From: an uncultured Acetatifactor sp.
GTDB taxonomy: Bacteria; Bacillota; Clostridia; Lachnospirales; Lachnospiraceae
Reading direction: 5' to 3'
NCBI GenBank assembly: GCA_910580225.1
Contig: CAJTXE010000037.1
Span: 1 to 43,529, forward strand
DNA: 43,529 bases
This document shows, one piece after another, positions 16,711 to 24,874 of the stretch (position 1 is its first letter; the number at the start of each line of letters is the position of its first letter). Under the pieces are notes generated by a model, which was not told the origin of the DNA, did not search any database, and saw only the letters and a list, made by a program, of their open reading frames with translations. The translations under genes and the position numbers were made by a program.

Positions 16711-17381
16711 TGACGCGTGATATGAAAATTTCCCTGACCTTTCCAAAACAGGCTTATGCGGTATTCTTTGCCCTGGTCTTAAGCCTTGTCAGAGGGGTGG
16801 CCTATTCCAACGAAATAGGGATTGCATTGGAAGCGCCCATGGCAATCCTTGCGTTCACATTCTGCGCAGATACCTATACGCAGGAAATTGTCAGCAGGCG
16901 GTCAGAAATCTGGCGTTTATGCCCTATGAAAAAGAGAATTCATTGTATTTACAGACGGATTGCGGTACAGGAGCTATTCTTACTGACGGTTGCAGCCGTC
17001 TCCTATGGCCTGTTTTTTCTGTTCCAAAATCCAATCACATACGGAATCATGGAAAACGGTTCGGAAAGTGAAATGTGCCGGTTTTTCGTCTATTTAGCAA
17101 CCATGGCTGTCACGCTTGGCTTCTGGGGGATTTTATCCAATCTGATTTCCTGCCTGTTTCGGAATATGTGGGTGGGAATCGGAGGCTGCCTGGTGCTTTG
17201 GACGATTACCAATTCCATCCTCGGTGACAGAATCTTTGGCGCATGGAACCTGTTTTCTTATTCGTTCAGAAATTTAGAGGACAGCAGTGATTTTAGCTGG
17301 ATATATGGGAAAGTTGTCTGTATTTGTATTGGAATCCTGGCAATGGCTGCATTGCCTGCAATCATCAGGAAAAGAGGGTAA
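16710..17381 (+). CDS. ABC-2 type transporter permease, small subunit
   Basis: A 223-aa protein with about six hydrophobic segments and no large soluble domain. ATG at 16710 overlaps the preceding stop by one base (TAATG), with AAAGGAGG upstream, so translation is coupled. A KRIHCIYRR stretch between helices 2 and 3 is probably cytoplasmic and may contact the ATPase. It lies between the large permease and the ATP-binding gene, so it is the second membrane half of the exporter. Confidence 0.8.
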   Translation: MTRDMKISLTFPKQAYAVFFALVLSLVRGVAYSNEIGIALEAPMAILAFTFCADTYTQEIVSRRSEIWRLCPMKKRIHCIYRRIAVQELFLLTVAAVSYGLFFLFQNPITYGIMENGSESEMCRFFVYLATMAVTLGFWGILSNLISCLFRNMWVGIGGCLVLWTITNSILGDRIFGAWNLFSYSFRNLEDSSDFSWIYGKVVCICIGILAMAALPAIIRKRG

Positions 17382-17385
17382 GGCT

Positions 17386-18261
17386 ATGGGAATGAAGATA
17401 GAGGATTTAACGGTAACATTCAGGAATAAGGTAACAGCAGTCAATCACGCTGACCTGGAAATCCCAAAGGGAGTCTTTGGGCTGCTCGGGGAAAACGGGG
17501 CGGGAAAAACAACGCTTATGCGTGTGCTTACAACCGTGTTATCGCCAACCAGTGGCAGGGTAACCTTAGACGGAATACTTTACACAGAGAAAAATTATGA
17601 AAAAATACGTCAGAAAATAGGATATCTGCCCCAGGAAATAGATCTCTATCCAGGCCTGTCAGTACAGGAATGCCTGGAATATATGGGGGATTTATCCTGT
17701 ATACCCAGGCAGGTCTGTAAAGAACGCATCAGTTATTATCTGGAAAAGACAAACCTGTCAGAGCAGCGCGGAAAGAAGATGAAGCAGTTGTCAGGCGGCA
17801 TGAAGCGGCGGGTTGGGCTGATTCAGGCGCTTTTAAATGACCCGGAATTTTTAATTGTGGATGAGCCTACAACCGGGTTAGACCCGGAAGAGCGTATCCG
17901 CATCAGAAATCTGTTGGTTGATTTTTCAGAAGGGCGTACCGTTTTATTTTCCACCCATGTGGTGGAAGACCTGGCGGCAACCTGCAATCAGCTTGCAGTG
18001 ATGAAACATGGGAAATTTCTTTATGCAGGAAACATGAAGGAATTATTGGAACAGGCAAGAGGCCATGTCTGGATTTGTAAGACAAAAGAGGGAGGGACGG
18101 TAAGGGAACTGGAAAAGAAATATCATGTTTCATCGAAACAGTACACGGGGGAGGAATTACAGCTGAAATTAATCAGTGAAACGCAGCCCCAGGTGGAATG
18201 CAGTCCCTGTGAGGCAACACTTGAGGATGCTTATATTTATATTGCGAATAAAGAGAGGTAA
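17386..18261 (+). CDS. ABC transporter ATP-binding protein
   Basis: A 291-aa cytoplasmic ATPase. Walker A is GENGAGKTT (residues 35-43), the Q-loop region reads YLPQEIDLYPGLSV, the signature is LSGGMKRR, Walker B is FLIVDEPTTGLDP, and the switch His is in FSTHVVEDL. The final ~90 residues form the C-terminal extension common in drug, lantibiotic and bacitracin-type exporters. ATG at 17386 follows GAGGG; the upstream open frame to 17287 lies inside the permease gene. It is last in the regulator-kinase-permease-permease-ATPase operon. Confidence 0.93.
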   Translation: MGMKIEDLTVTFRNKVTAVNHADLEIPKGVFGLLGENGAGKTTLMRVLTTVLSPTSGRVTLDGILYTEKNYEKIRQKIGYLPQEIDLYPGLSVQECLEYMGDLSCIPRQVCKERISYYLEKTNLSEQRGKKMKQLSGGMKRRVGLIQALLNDPEFLIVDEPTTGLDPEERIRIRNLLVDFSEGRTVLFSTHVVEDLAATCNQLAVMKHGKFLYAGNMKELLEQARGHVWICKTKEGGTVRELEKKYHVSSKQYTGEELQLKLISETQPQVECSPCEATLEDAYIYIANKER

Positions 18262-18281
18262 AAAAGGTTTTTGCACCTTTT
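18262..18281 (+). terminator. Weak hairpin directly after the ABC operon
   Basis: AAAAGGT (18262-18268) pairs with ACCTTTT (18275-18281), starting at the base after the stop codon. The T-run is part of the stem and no further T-tract follows, so termination is uncertain. Confidence 0.35.
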
Positions 18282-18370
18282 GGCGTCGCCAGATACAGGC
18301 TGCTAATCGAAATTTTGATTCTATTTTATCATAATACCGAATATATGAAGCCGGGGCCGAGGGACTTTTC

Positions 18371-18413
18371 ATCAAGGACGGCTGCAGGTGATTACTTTGC
18401 AGCCGTCTTTGAT
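18371..18413. repeat. Long 16-bp inverted repeat
   Basis: ATCAAGGACGGCTGCA (18371-18386) pairs with TGCAGCCGTCTTTGAT (18398-18413), with one G-U pair and an 11-base loop. No T-tract follows. It lies between the ABC module and the convergent HTH gene and could be a bidirectional terminator or mark the right edge of the module. Confidence 0.7.
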
Positions 18414-18475
18414 AACATATGTAAAGCTGTTTTTCTGTACAAAAGCTCTATCCTTTTTATATACAGGCAGTCACA

Positions 18476-18718
18476 TTAGAATAAGTCTTTAAAAAAGTCG
18501 TCAAATGTGGCTGCATTGTAAATCTGTTTCAAAGCTAAGAGGACACTGACTCTAATGCTGTAGTGACCTAATTCCATTTGTGAAATAATTTCCCGACTGG
18601 TGGAAAGTCCCATCAACTCAAGCTTGGCAGCGACTTCTTCTTGAGAAAGTTTTGCGTTTTTGCGAAGTTCCTTTAAATTTTTGCCAATAGAAATATCCTG
18701 TTTTATCTTATATGACAT
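18476..18718 (-). CDS. XRE-family helix-turn-helix protein
   Basis: An 80-aa regulator. A single HTH spans about residues 12-65: IGKNLKELRKNAKLSQEEVA, then STSREIISQMELGHYSIRVSV. ATG at 18718 follows TTTAGGAGAAATTTT. The acidic/aromatic tail FDDFFKDLF may mediate dimerisation. It points in the same direction as the Rpn-type gene, 162 bases downstream of its stop. A 21-base direct repeat lies on each side of the gene. Lack of any partner toxin or membrane gene leaves its target unknown. Confidence 0.85.
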   Translation of the reverse strand: MSYKIKQDISIGKNLKELRKNAKLSQEEVAAKLELMGLSTSREIISQMELGHYSIRVSVLLALKQIYNAATFDDFFKDLF

Positions 18719-18880
18719 AAAATTTCTCCTAAAGAAATATTTTTGGAATGTATACATTACTGAAAAAGGGAGAAAAAATGTCGGAACCGCAATCTGGTTT
18801 ATTGTATATCGTCTTTTGTATAAAAGCTCTATATTTTCACTGGAAGGTGAATGGACCCGTGTGGCACATGCAGTATTCCA

Positions 18881-19864
18881 TTACCAATATTGCTTTACTG
18901 TCTTAATAGATTCATTTTCAGATAACTGGAACATTTCTGCAATCCGGTTTATTGTATCTGTCAAAGATAATCCCAGGTTTTTGCACATTAAAACCGCTCC
19001 TTTAATCTGACCAACTAATTCGCTTTCTTCCCGCATCTGTTGAATTGCCAAGCACATATTCACATCTCCTTTTCCTTCGGGAAATTTTAATTTGGATCCC
19101 GTAACAATATTGATTACATCCGCCGCTTGTCTAGCCATACTTTGGAAATTTGAATCTCTTTCTATGATTTCATTCAATTTTGCTTTATCCTTGGAATATT
19201 TTATATACAGCATCACTTCACGCAAGTTCGAGTGGAACGCATTAATTTCCCCATCGGACAACTTTTTTGGGGCGATCAGGTTTACATGATAATCCGGTGC
19301 ATGTGCAAGGAGTTCGCTGTTAGTATTGGAATACATTTCTTTTAGAGAAAGGGGGGCGTCCCAGTCATCTGAACCAAAATATATTACAAGAGTAATGACT
19401 GGTATTAAACGGTCAGTTTTCCAAAAACCCCCCAGAAATTCCCCATTGGTTGGAACACCTTCTTTCTGCATCTGGTCTGGCTGCCCTGCCGCTTTTTCTT
19501 TCATGGCATGCTTATGGGAGTTGGCGGCTTCACTGATCTGGCGGGACAACTGAAGAAAGTCATAAACGCCGTTCCTGACAGGGAGGGCATAATGGATTTC
19601 AGCTTGGTTTTCGATACCCATGACACAGTATGCCGCATTTCTATCTGTCATAGTATGTAGGAGTTTTAGTACATCCCTGTATTTCTGCTCCGGTACGCTT
19701 GCGCCATCAGCCCCATATGGAATTACAATTCCTGTTGTGTCCAACTCTGTCAGCTGTGTTGGGTCAATTCTCTGATTCCCATGGTATAGGAATTGATTGA
19801 ACGCATCAGCAAAAACTACCGGGTTTTCTATATATTCCTTAGTTATAGTATCTATCTTTCCCAT
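18881..19864 (-). CDS. Rpn/YhgA-like PD-(D/E)XK nuclease family protein
   Basis: A 327-aa protein related to the Rpn (recombination-promoting nuclease, formerly transposase_31) group. The PD-(D/E)XK core is near the N-terminus: D64 in QKYRDVLK and E85-x-Q87 in VMGIENQAEI. LIPVITLVIYFGSDDWDAP and the long helical C-terminus, ending in LSLTDTINRIAEMFQLSEN, are typical of the family. Characterised E. coli members are DNA endonucleases that stimulate RecA-independent recombination and antiphage roles have been reported for some. The start at 19864 follows GAAAGGAAT and the gene has its own good promoter. A second, partial Rpn-type gene lies at the right edge of the window. Confidence 0.8.
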   Translation of the reverse strand: MGKIDTITKEYIENPVVFADAFNQFLYHGNQRIDPTQLTELDTTGIVIPYGADGASVPEQKYRDVLKLLHTMTDRNAAYCVMGIENQAEIHYALPVRNGVYDFLQLSRQISEAANSHKHAMKEKAAGQPDQMQKEGVPTNGEFLGGFWKTDRLIPVITLVIYFGSDDWDAPLSLKEMYSNTNSELLAHAPDYHVNLIAPKKLSDGEINAFHSNLREVMLYIKYSKDKAKLNEIIERDSNFQSMARQAADVINIVTGSKLKFPEGKGDVNMCLAIQQMREESELVGQIKGAVLMCKNLGLSLTDTINRIAEMFQLSENESIKTVKQYW

Positions 19865-19889
19865 AATGTAATTCCTTTCTCTCATTAAT

Positions 19890-19918
19890 AGTATACACTT
19901 AAAGACATTTTTCCTCAA
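19890..19918 (-). promoter_or_regulatory. Promoter of the Rpn-type gene
   Basis: On the minus strand TTGAGG (19918-19913), a 17-bp spacer, then TATACT (19895-19890). The start codon is 26 bases downstream. Confidence 0.7.
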
Positions 19919-20104
19919 CGGTCTTTTCAAAATTTTATAGATTGAATGCTCACTTTATTTTTCGTGGAAAAGGCTGCTAATTGCAGATACCGGACGGACT
20001 ATCTGTAAAGGATGGGAAAGTCCCAGGCAGAGTGGTAAGCTCGGATTATACAAAAGAGGGGATTATGGAACGCATATGGGGAATTTTTCATACGATAAAG
20101 TTTT

Positions 20105-20131
20105 CCTGCTTTGCCGAGTCGACAAAGCAGG
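20105..20131. repeat. Perfect 9-bp inverted repeat, possible terminator
   Basis: CCTGCTTTG (20105-20113) and CAAAGCAGG (20123-20131) flank a 9-base loop. It lies 31 bases after the stop of the minus-strand 4Fe-4S/FMN gene. On that strand it is followed by AAAACTTT, not a clean T-tract. Confidence 0.5.
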
Positions 20132-20161
20132 TCAAAGTCATAAGGGGAACCATTTATGCTG

Positions 20162-22083
20162 TCAATTTCCCCTTCCCCGTTGTCCGTCTCCAGAGCCTCC
20201 AGAGCCGCGCCAACCGTTTCCGCGTCTTCCGCCACCTGTCTGTCCCTGTCCGTTACCGCCGTCAGCTTCAGGCTGATCGGTTCCGGAATTGCTTTCGTTG
20301 TCTGCAGGCTGTTCCGCACTGGGGGAACCGGTTCCCAGTGCATCCGCAACGGCGTTCAGTATGCTGTTACTGGAAAATGTGGCACCGCTGACCGTTGGCA
20401 CATCCAGGGACTGGGTGCTGATAATTTCACTGATAATCGTATCCTTCGCACGGGTGAAAAACGCAGTGTCGTCTTCATAGGATTGAATTGTAATATCCGT
20501 AATGGCGTTGTCTTTTACGGTGACGGATACAGTGGTGGTTCCGCGGAAGCCGCTTCCTGTTCCTTCATAGGTACCGTCTGGAACGGAAAATCGGCCGTCT
20601 GCCTTGTCAGTTTCCTGCCCGTTGTCCGAAGGCCCTGGATCATCATTCCCGGGTGATTGGGTTTCGGGTTCGGGTCTGGTAGTCCCGGTGGTGTCTGCGC
20701 CCTTATCCCCGGGTTTATCTCCAGGTGACTGGGCTTCCTGGCTGTTGTCTGAAGGAGCTGCCCCATGGTCCCCGGATGGCCGAGATTCCCCGGCACCGGA
20801 CTGGTCCCGATTTTCCGCTGTTTCCGAATTGCTTTGGCCGGGCTGCTCCGCGCCGTCAAAACCGGTTCCCAATGCATCCGCCACAGCATCCATAATGCCT
20901 TTACTGGAAAACGTAGCGCCGCTGACCGCGCTGACGTCAGTTGTCTGTTCTGTCAGAATTGCCTGAATTACCGCGGACTGCGCTTTTTGGAAAAAAGACT
21001 GATCATCCTGGAAGGAAAGCACCGTAATATCCGAAAGATAGCCGTCCTCCACAGTGACCTGCACTTCTATCTTTCCCAGAAACCCTTCTCCTGTGCCCGT
21101 GTAGACACCGTCTTTGTACTTGCCTTTTTCCGCACTTTCCATTTTCATGGCAGCCTGTTCGGATACGGGTTCGGCAGCAGGGAAGGAAGCCAGATTGCCC
21201 ACGAGTACCGTTCCGCCGATTACGGCAGCGGCGGCAGTGCCTGCCATGGCGCCGGAAGGATTGACGGACAGGCTCTTTTTGGGACATATGGCAAGGCACT
21301 GCATGCACTGGATGCATTCCACGGATATGACAGCCTCTTTCTCCGGTATGGGGATTCCCATGCTGCAGGCCCTGGTACAAAGCCCGCAGTTTGTGCAGGA
21401 ATCGCCCTGGCGTCTTATTTTGTACAGCCGTTTTCCGGAAACCACAGCCAACAGTGCTCCCGGGGACACAGATACCGGCAGAAAAAGCGCCCCACAAACA
21501 GGGAACCCACAGCGATTGCCAACAGCAGCCCGAATCCCATGGTGGGTATGGCAGAGGAGACATGGGAAAGATTTCCCGAGATCAGCATCCCGAACACGCC
21601 CCAGGGACTCCAGGAAGAATCCACAGGCAGCGCCAGTACCCAAACTCCAGCCGTTATCAGGACCAATATTGCGTATTTCAGATATTTCAGGATGCGGTCC
21701 AACCGTTTCGGAATCTGTACCTTCCCGCAGACAGTCTTTTTGGAAAAAAAGAAAATAAGCTCCTGCATCATTCCGAAGGAACAGAGAAACCCGCAGAAAA
21801 AACGCCCCCACAGAGCGGTAATCAGAAATACCATGGAAACAAGGAGCAGCTGCGGAAACAGTCCGCCAAAAGAAAAACGGCCTCCTGTCAGTGCCGTCAA
21901 TATATCCCGCACAGCGGAAAATACCATGATAAACAATCCCGGATACAGGATAAAAGCGGCCGCCTGAATCAGATGCCGGATGCATTGTGTGATGACCCCG
22001 CGCTTTTTCGTTCGCTTTTTCTTTGAAACAGCTACTTCTTTCGAAACAGCCACTTCTTTCGAAACAGTTACTTCCTTCAAAAC
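20162..22083 (-). pseudogene. NapH/NosR-like 4Fe-4S membrane protein with two FMN-binding domains, frameshifted
   Basis: Two overlapping frames together encode one ~640-aa protein. The first frame (from a probable TTG at 22083 behind GTGGAGG, or GTG at 22095) gives three copies of EV(T/A)VSK, then several membrane helices and the motif RFFCRYLCP. The second frame resumes with GALLAVVSGKRLYK, two 4Fe-4S motifs (CTNCGLCTRAC and CIQCMQCLAICP), one more hydrophobic segment, and two FMN_bind domains, each ending in VSGATFSS, where Thr is the expected covalent FMN site. The tail is Gly/Arg-rich. The frames meet at the C/G run 21459-21465, where one extra base would restore the family motif CPxGAL. 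The role would be electron transfer from cytosolic donors to flavins outside the membrane, with the neighbouring ApbE as flavinylating enzyme. The break may be a real mutation or a sequence error. Confidence 0.8.
22021..22074 (-). repeat. Three 18-bp in-frame repeats at the N-terminus
   Basis: Three contiguous units with the plus-strand form TTTCGAAACAGCCACTTC, each encoding EV(T/A)VSK. They lie just after the start codon of the 4Fe-4S/FMN protein and give it a variable, charged cytoplasmic leader. Confidence 0.85.
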
Positions 22084-22102
22084 GGATACCTCCACGATAA
22101 AC

Positions 22103-22740
22103 TCAATTTCTTCTCAAAAGGAATTTCCCCTGCAGTCCGGGGGTGATTCTGATTTCCCCCTCATTGTCTATGAAAACGGCCTCTATTCCGTGTTTTTCCA
22201 AAAGGGGCAAACCGGTTTTTCTTCCCAATACGCTTAGGCCCGTGGCCAGGGCATCCAGTTCCATGGCGCTCTGGCCCACCAGGGTTACGGACAGCAGCCC
22301 TGAATCTGCAGGACAGCCTGTGCGGGGATTCAGGATATGATGGTATCGCCTGCCCTGGGAAAAGAACCCTCGCTCATAAGTGCCACTGGTTACAACGGCC
22401 TTGTTTTTCACCGAAACTTCGGCTATGGACTGGCCGTTTTTCTGATACGGGTGCTGAATGCCGATTTTTTGTTCCCTGCCCAGGGCAATCACGGTTCCGC
22501 CGAAATTCAGAAGGGCGTGACGCACCTTGTTTTTCTTCAAAATCTGTAAAGCCTGGTCAGCCGCATACCCTTTTGCAATTCCGCCCAGATCAATCTGCAT
22601 TCCCTTCCTGCGCAGAAATGCGGTGCTTTCTGTCTCGTCCAATACCAGATCGGAAAGCCCGTTTCGGCCGCAGCCTTCTGCCAGAGCCGGTTCGCAGCAC
22701 CTGTTGTGATGTCAAATGCGCCCCGGGTTTCCGCGTTGTG
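22103..22740 (-). pseudogene. apbE: ApbE-type FAD:protein FMN transferase, 5'-truncated and frameshifted
   Basis: ApbE enzymes attach FMN to Thr of SGAT-type motifs outside the membrane. The intact frame 22103-22642 keeps GMQIDLGGIAKGYAAD, LLNFGGTVIALG, AVVTSGTYERG, YHHILNPRTGCPAD and ELDALATGLSVLG, the main cofactor and metal motifs. Further upstream, another frame between about 22660 and 22740 encodes RGAFDITTGAANRLWQ, a family block, so a frameshift and probable small deletion separate the two. The first ~100 residues and the lipoprotein signal are missing; the frame runs into the end of the Nudix gene at 22767. It would have been the partner of the double FMN-binding protein that starts 20 bases downstream. 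Confidence 0.8.
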
Positions 22741-22775
22741 TTTATATTGTGTTCTTATATTGGCTCTTATATGGT
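22741..22775 (-). repeat. Three imperfect ATATAA repeats at the Nudix/apbE junction
   Basis: On the minus strand ATATAAGAGCCA, ATATAAGAACACA and ATATAAACACAA follow one another across the Nudix stop region and the point where apbE homology begins. Their position at the break suggests that slippage or illegitimate recombination made the truncation. Confidence 0.45.
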
Positions 22776-23228
22776 GCTTTCATAGTGGTTTCGGCAGCTG
22801 TTCACACAGTCCCTGCCGATTTGCTCCAAAGCCCAATTCTGCATTTCCAGAAACATCCTGTCCCTAAGGCTGTCATAATCCATCCATATAAGTTTATGGT
22901 CAGATTCAACGGGAGCTTGTTTCTGTTCAAGCAGCTCTCCCAAATAGTAGGTTTGGATCGGATGAAAATAACCGATCACAGGATGTTTTGCATATGTTTC
23001 CGCTGAACATATTTTCTTCTTTATCAAAACGGAATACCCTGTTTCCTCCATACATTCCCGCATAATGCACATGGTATCTGTTTCTCCGTTATCCATTCCG
23101 CCGCCCAACAGGAAATACCCTTTAGGCGTTTGTACAATACCAATACAGTGATCTCTTACAGGGATTAAGTAAGCCCCTTTTCGATGTACATATTCAACGC
23201 CCTCATTTATTCCAAATATTTTGTGCAT
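22767..23228 (-). CDS. Nudix hydrolase
   Basis: A 153-aa cytoplasmic hydrolase of nucleoside diphosphate-linked compounds. The Nudix box is complete: G(x5)E(x7)RE(x2)EE(x)G is read as GGMDNGETDTM, then RECMEETGY. ATG at 23228 is preferred because AAGGAG precedes it by eight bases; the open frame begins at 23249 with that ribosome site inside it. The substrate is not evident; the family ranges from 8-oxo-dGTP to ADP-ribose and NADH. It is directly followed by the truncated apbE. Confidence 0.88.
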   Translation of the reverse strand: MHKIFGINEGVEYVHRKGAYLIPVRDHCIGIVQTPKGYFLLGGGMDNGETDTMCIMRECMEETGYSVLIKKKICSAETYAKHPVIGYFHPIQTYYLGELLEQKQAPVESDHKLIWMDYDSLRDRMFLEMQNWALEQIGRDCVNSCRNHYESTI

Positions 23229-23279
23229 TTCAATTATCTCCTTAAACATGCTGATTTGTATATCTTCTTAAGAAATGGT

Positions 23280-23711
23280 TTACAGGTATCCCCGTTTTTT
23301 GGCTTCCTGCAGCAGCAGCGGCTGAATATGGGGGTATGTCCAGTTCTCCGGCAAGTCCTCCATCAGCGCTATTTTCTCAATTTCGCTGTGGAGATCTGCC
23401 TCAAAACGGGTGATTTGGGCAAAAAACAGCATTCCGAAGGATTCTTCCCCATTATTCAGATTGTCCGGCGCTGTAACGGAATAGACACAGACAGGGTTTA
23501 TGGTAAATTCCAAGGCTCCCGTTTCCTCATACAGCTCCCTCTTTGCCGTATCCAGGATGTTTTCTCCGGCTTCCCGATGCCCTCCCGGGGCTTCCCAGGT
23601 ATCTCTGCTTCTGTGTTTACAAAATACATATTTGTTCTGTGCCCTGGATATAATTACGGCAAATTGAAGTAATTCATCATCAGCTTCCTCATAAAACCGA
23701 ACCTCTGTCAT
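23280..23711 (-). CDS. Nudix hydrolase, MutT-like
   Basis: A 143-aa protein. The Nudix box reads GGHREAGENILDTAKRELYEETGA, kept here in two parts: GGHREAGE and RELYEETGA. It begins with a beta-strand domain (FAVIISRAQNKYVFCKHR), then WEAPGGH, as in MutT-type sanitation enzymes. The start at 23711 follows GGAGGA. It is 51 bases upstream of the next Nudix gene in the same direction; the two may be co-transcribed. They are not close copies of each other, so they are probably separate acquisitions or old paralogues. Confidence 0.88.
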   Translation of the reverse strand: MTEVRFYEEADDELLQFAVIISRAQNKYVFCKHRSRDTWEAPGGHREAGENILDTAKRELYEETGALEFTINPVCVYSVTAPDNLNNGEESFGMLFFAQITRFEADLHSEIEKIALMEDLPENWTYPHIQPLLLQEAKKRGYL

Positions 23712-24145
23712 TTGGTCATTCCTCCATTCCTATGTTTCATTTGTCTCATTTCTTACAATGCCTGTGGTCATGGCAGCTGCGGCTGCATTTCGCTTTTAGT
23801 GATTATACTACAGTTTCTTCTTTCAGAAAACAGATTCCCGCAAAAGTTTCCGTAAAAATTCCTGGCTGATACTTTTGATATGGTTTAAAATGGACTATAT
23901 TTATTTCAAGAGGAGTCAGTTGATAAAATTTTTTGTTTTGACCAACCTTTTCTGAATTTTCTTCACTATATAACCGTACAGCGCTGATACACAAGGATAC
24001 AGCAAATGAAGCCTTATAGAGCCAGGGGACCGGGCAACAGACAGAGCCTGTGCCTGATTTTTGCAGGAGGAAGACGGCAGAAAAAGTTCCATCTTTTGAC
24101 CGAAGGGTTACGGCAGAGAGCATGGAAAAGGGTAAGGAGCAGAGA
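23712..24145. other. Gene-poor gap between Nudix and the sigma factor remnant
   Basis: These 434 bases separate divergent genes. On the minus strand a TATAAT at 23807-23802 could be the -10 box of the Nudix gene, about 90 bases upstream, though the -35 box is weak. A minus-strand open frame 23803-24210 has a protein-like end (QLTPLEINIVHF) but no ribosome site, and it runs through the sigma remnant, so it is not called. No strong terminator or RNA motif is seen. Confidence 0.4.
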
Positions 24146-24695
24146 ATGGAAAAAGCAGAAGCAGACCGTATGATAAAGGAATATCTTCCGAAAATATATG
24201 GCTTTGCCATGAAGAAAGCATTCTCCTATGACGAGGCGGAAGACTTGGCAGGGGGTGTGGAAGAATAATCTTACATCTGATTATGATTATCTGTATGAGT
24301 TTATGAAAGGCATGTTGACGGAAAATACGGACTCTGAAGAAAAGCTTCAGCGCTTGAGGGAGCGGGGGTATCTGACAGAGGATGGGAAAGTCAATGTGAT
24401 GATTGTAAAAGGCAGTGAGAAGGCGTTTTTCGACAGAATTCCTGCCATAGGGGAGGAATTGAAGAAGGGTTTCGCTGACCGCGCACTGGAAAGCGCCATG
24501 ATGAAGGCGAAGAACTATCCTTCCCGGATGCAGGAACTGGTAATTTTTCAGGAGACTGCAAATTTTATCAGCAATATCGCTGCGGTAATGACCATGGAGT
24601 ATCTGTATGCCAGGGGGATTTTCAGGCCGCTGACAGAGAGGGAGAGGGTTACCGCCAATTTGCTTATGTTCAGTGATGTTCTTCCCTGCATGTAA
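24146..24695 (+). pseudogene. Sigma-70-like factor with internal deletion and frameshift
   Basis: The first part, from ATG 24146 behind AAGGAG, encodes RMIKEYLPKIYGFAMKKAFS and YDEAEDLA, the start of sigma region 2, and stops at 24268. A second frame takes over about 24250 and encodes ~145 residues to 24695: NLTSDYDYLYEFMKGMLTE, GYLTEDGKVNVMIVK and ALESAMMKAKNYPSRMQELV. This is the kind of C-terminal extension found on some long Lachnospiraceae sigma-like regulators. Most of region 2, all of region 4 and the linker are missing, so promoter binding is impossible. A terminator follows, which supports a single ancestral transcription unit. That the two pieces come from one gene is inference; the truncation of the sigma part is seen directly. 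Confidence 0.6.
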
Positions 24696-24768
24696 GGAGT
24701 GGGCTGTGCCTGATTCGGGCATGTGTGAGGGAAGGAACAGATAGGGAAATCATCTATATATAATCAGG

Positions 24769-24808
24769 ACAGCGGCATTTCTGCAAAGGTCAGAAGTGCC
24801 GCTGTTTG
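24769..24808 (+). terminator. Strong terminator after the sigma remnant
   Basis: ACAGCGGCATTTCTG (24769-24783) pairs with CAGAAGTGCCGCTGT (24791-24805), one G-U pair, a 7-base loop, then TTTGTT. Confidence 0.75.
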
Positions 24809-24874
24809 TTGCCCCTAACTCCGGAACAGGAACAAATTCCGGGTTTCTCCAGGCCTTTATCGGGGAAAATATGG

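Noticed and set aside
20765..21967. 400-codon plus-strand open frame opposite the 4Fe-4S/FMN gene
   Set aside because: The minus strand carries cluster and FMN motifs; the plus frame is low-complexity and has no ribosome site.
23803..24210. Minus-strand 135-codon frame
   Set aside because: Its end is somewhat protein-like, but it has no ribosome site, no recognisable family and crosses the sigma remnant.
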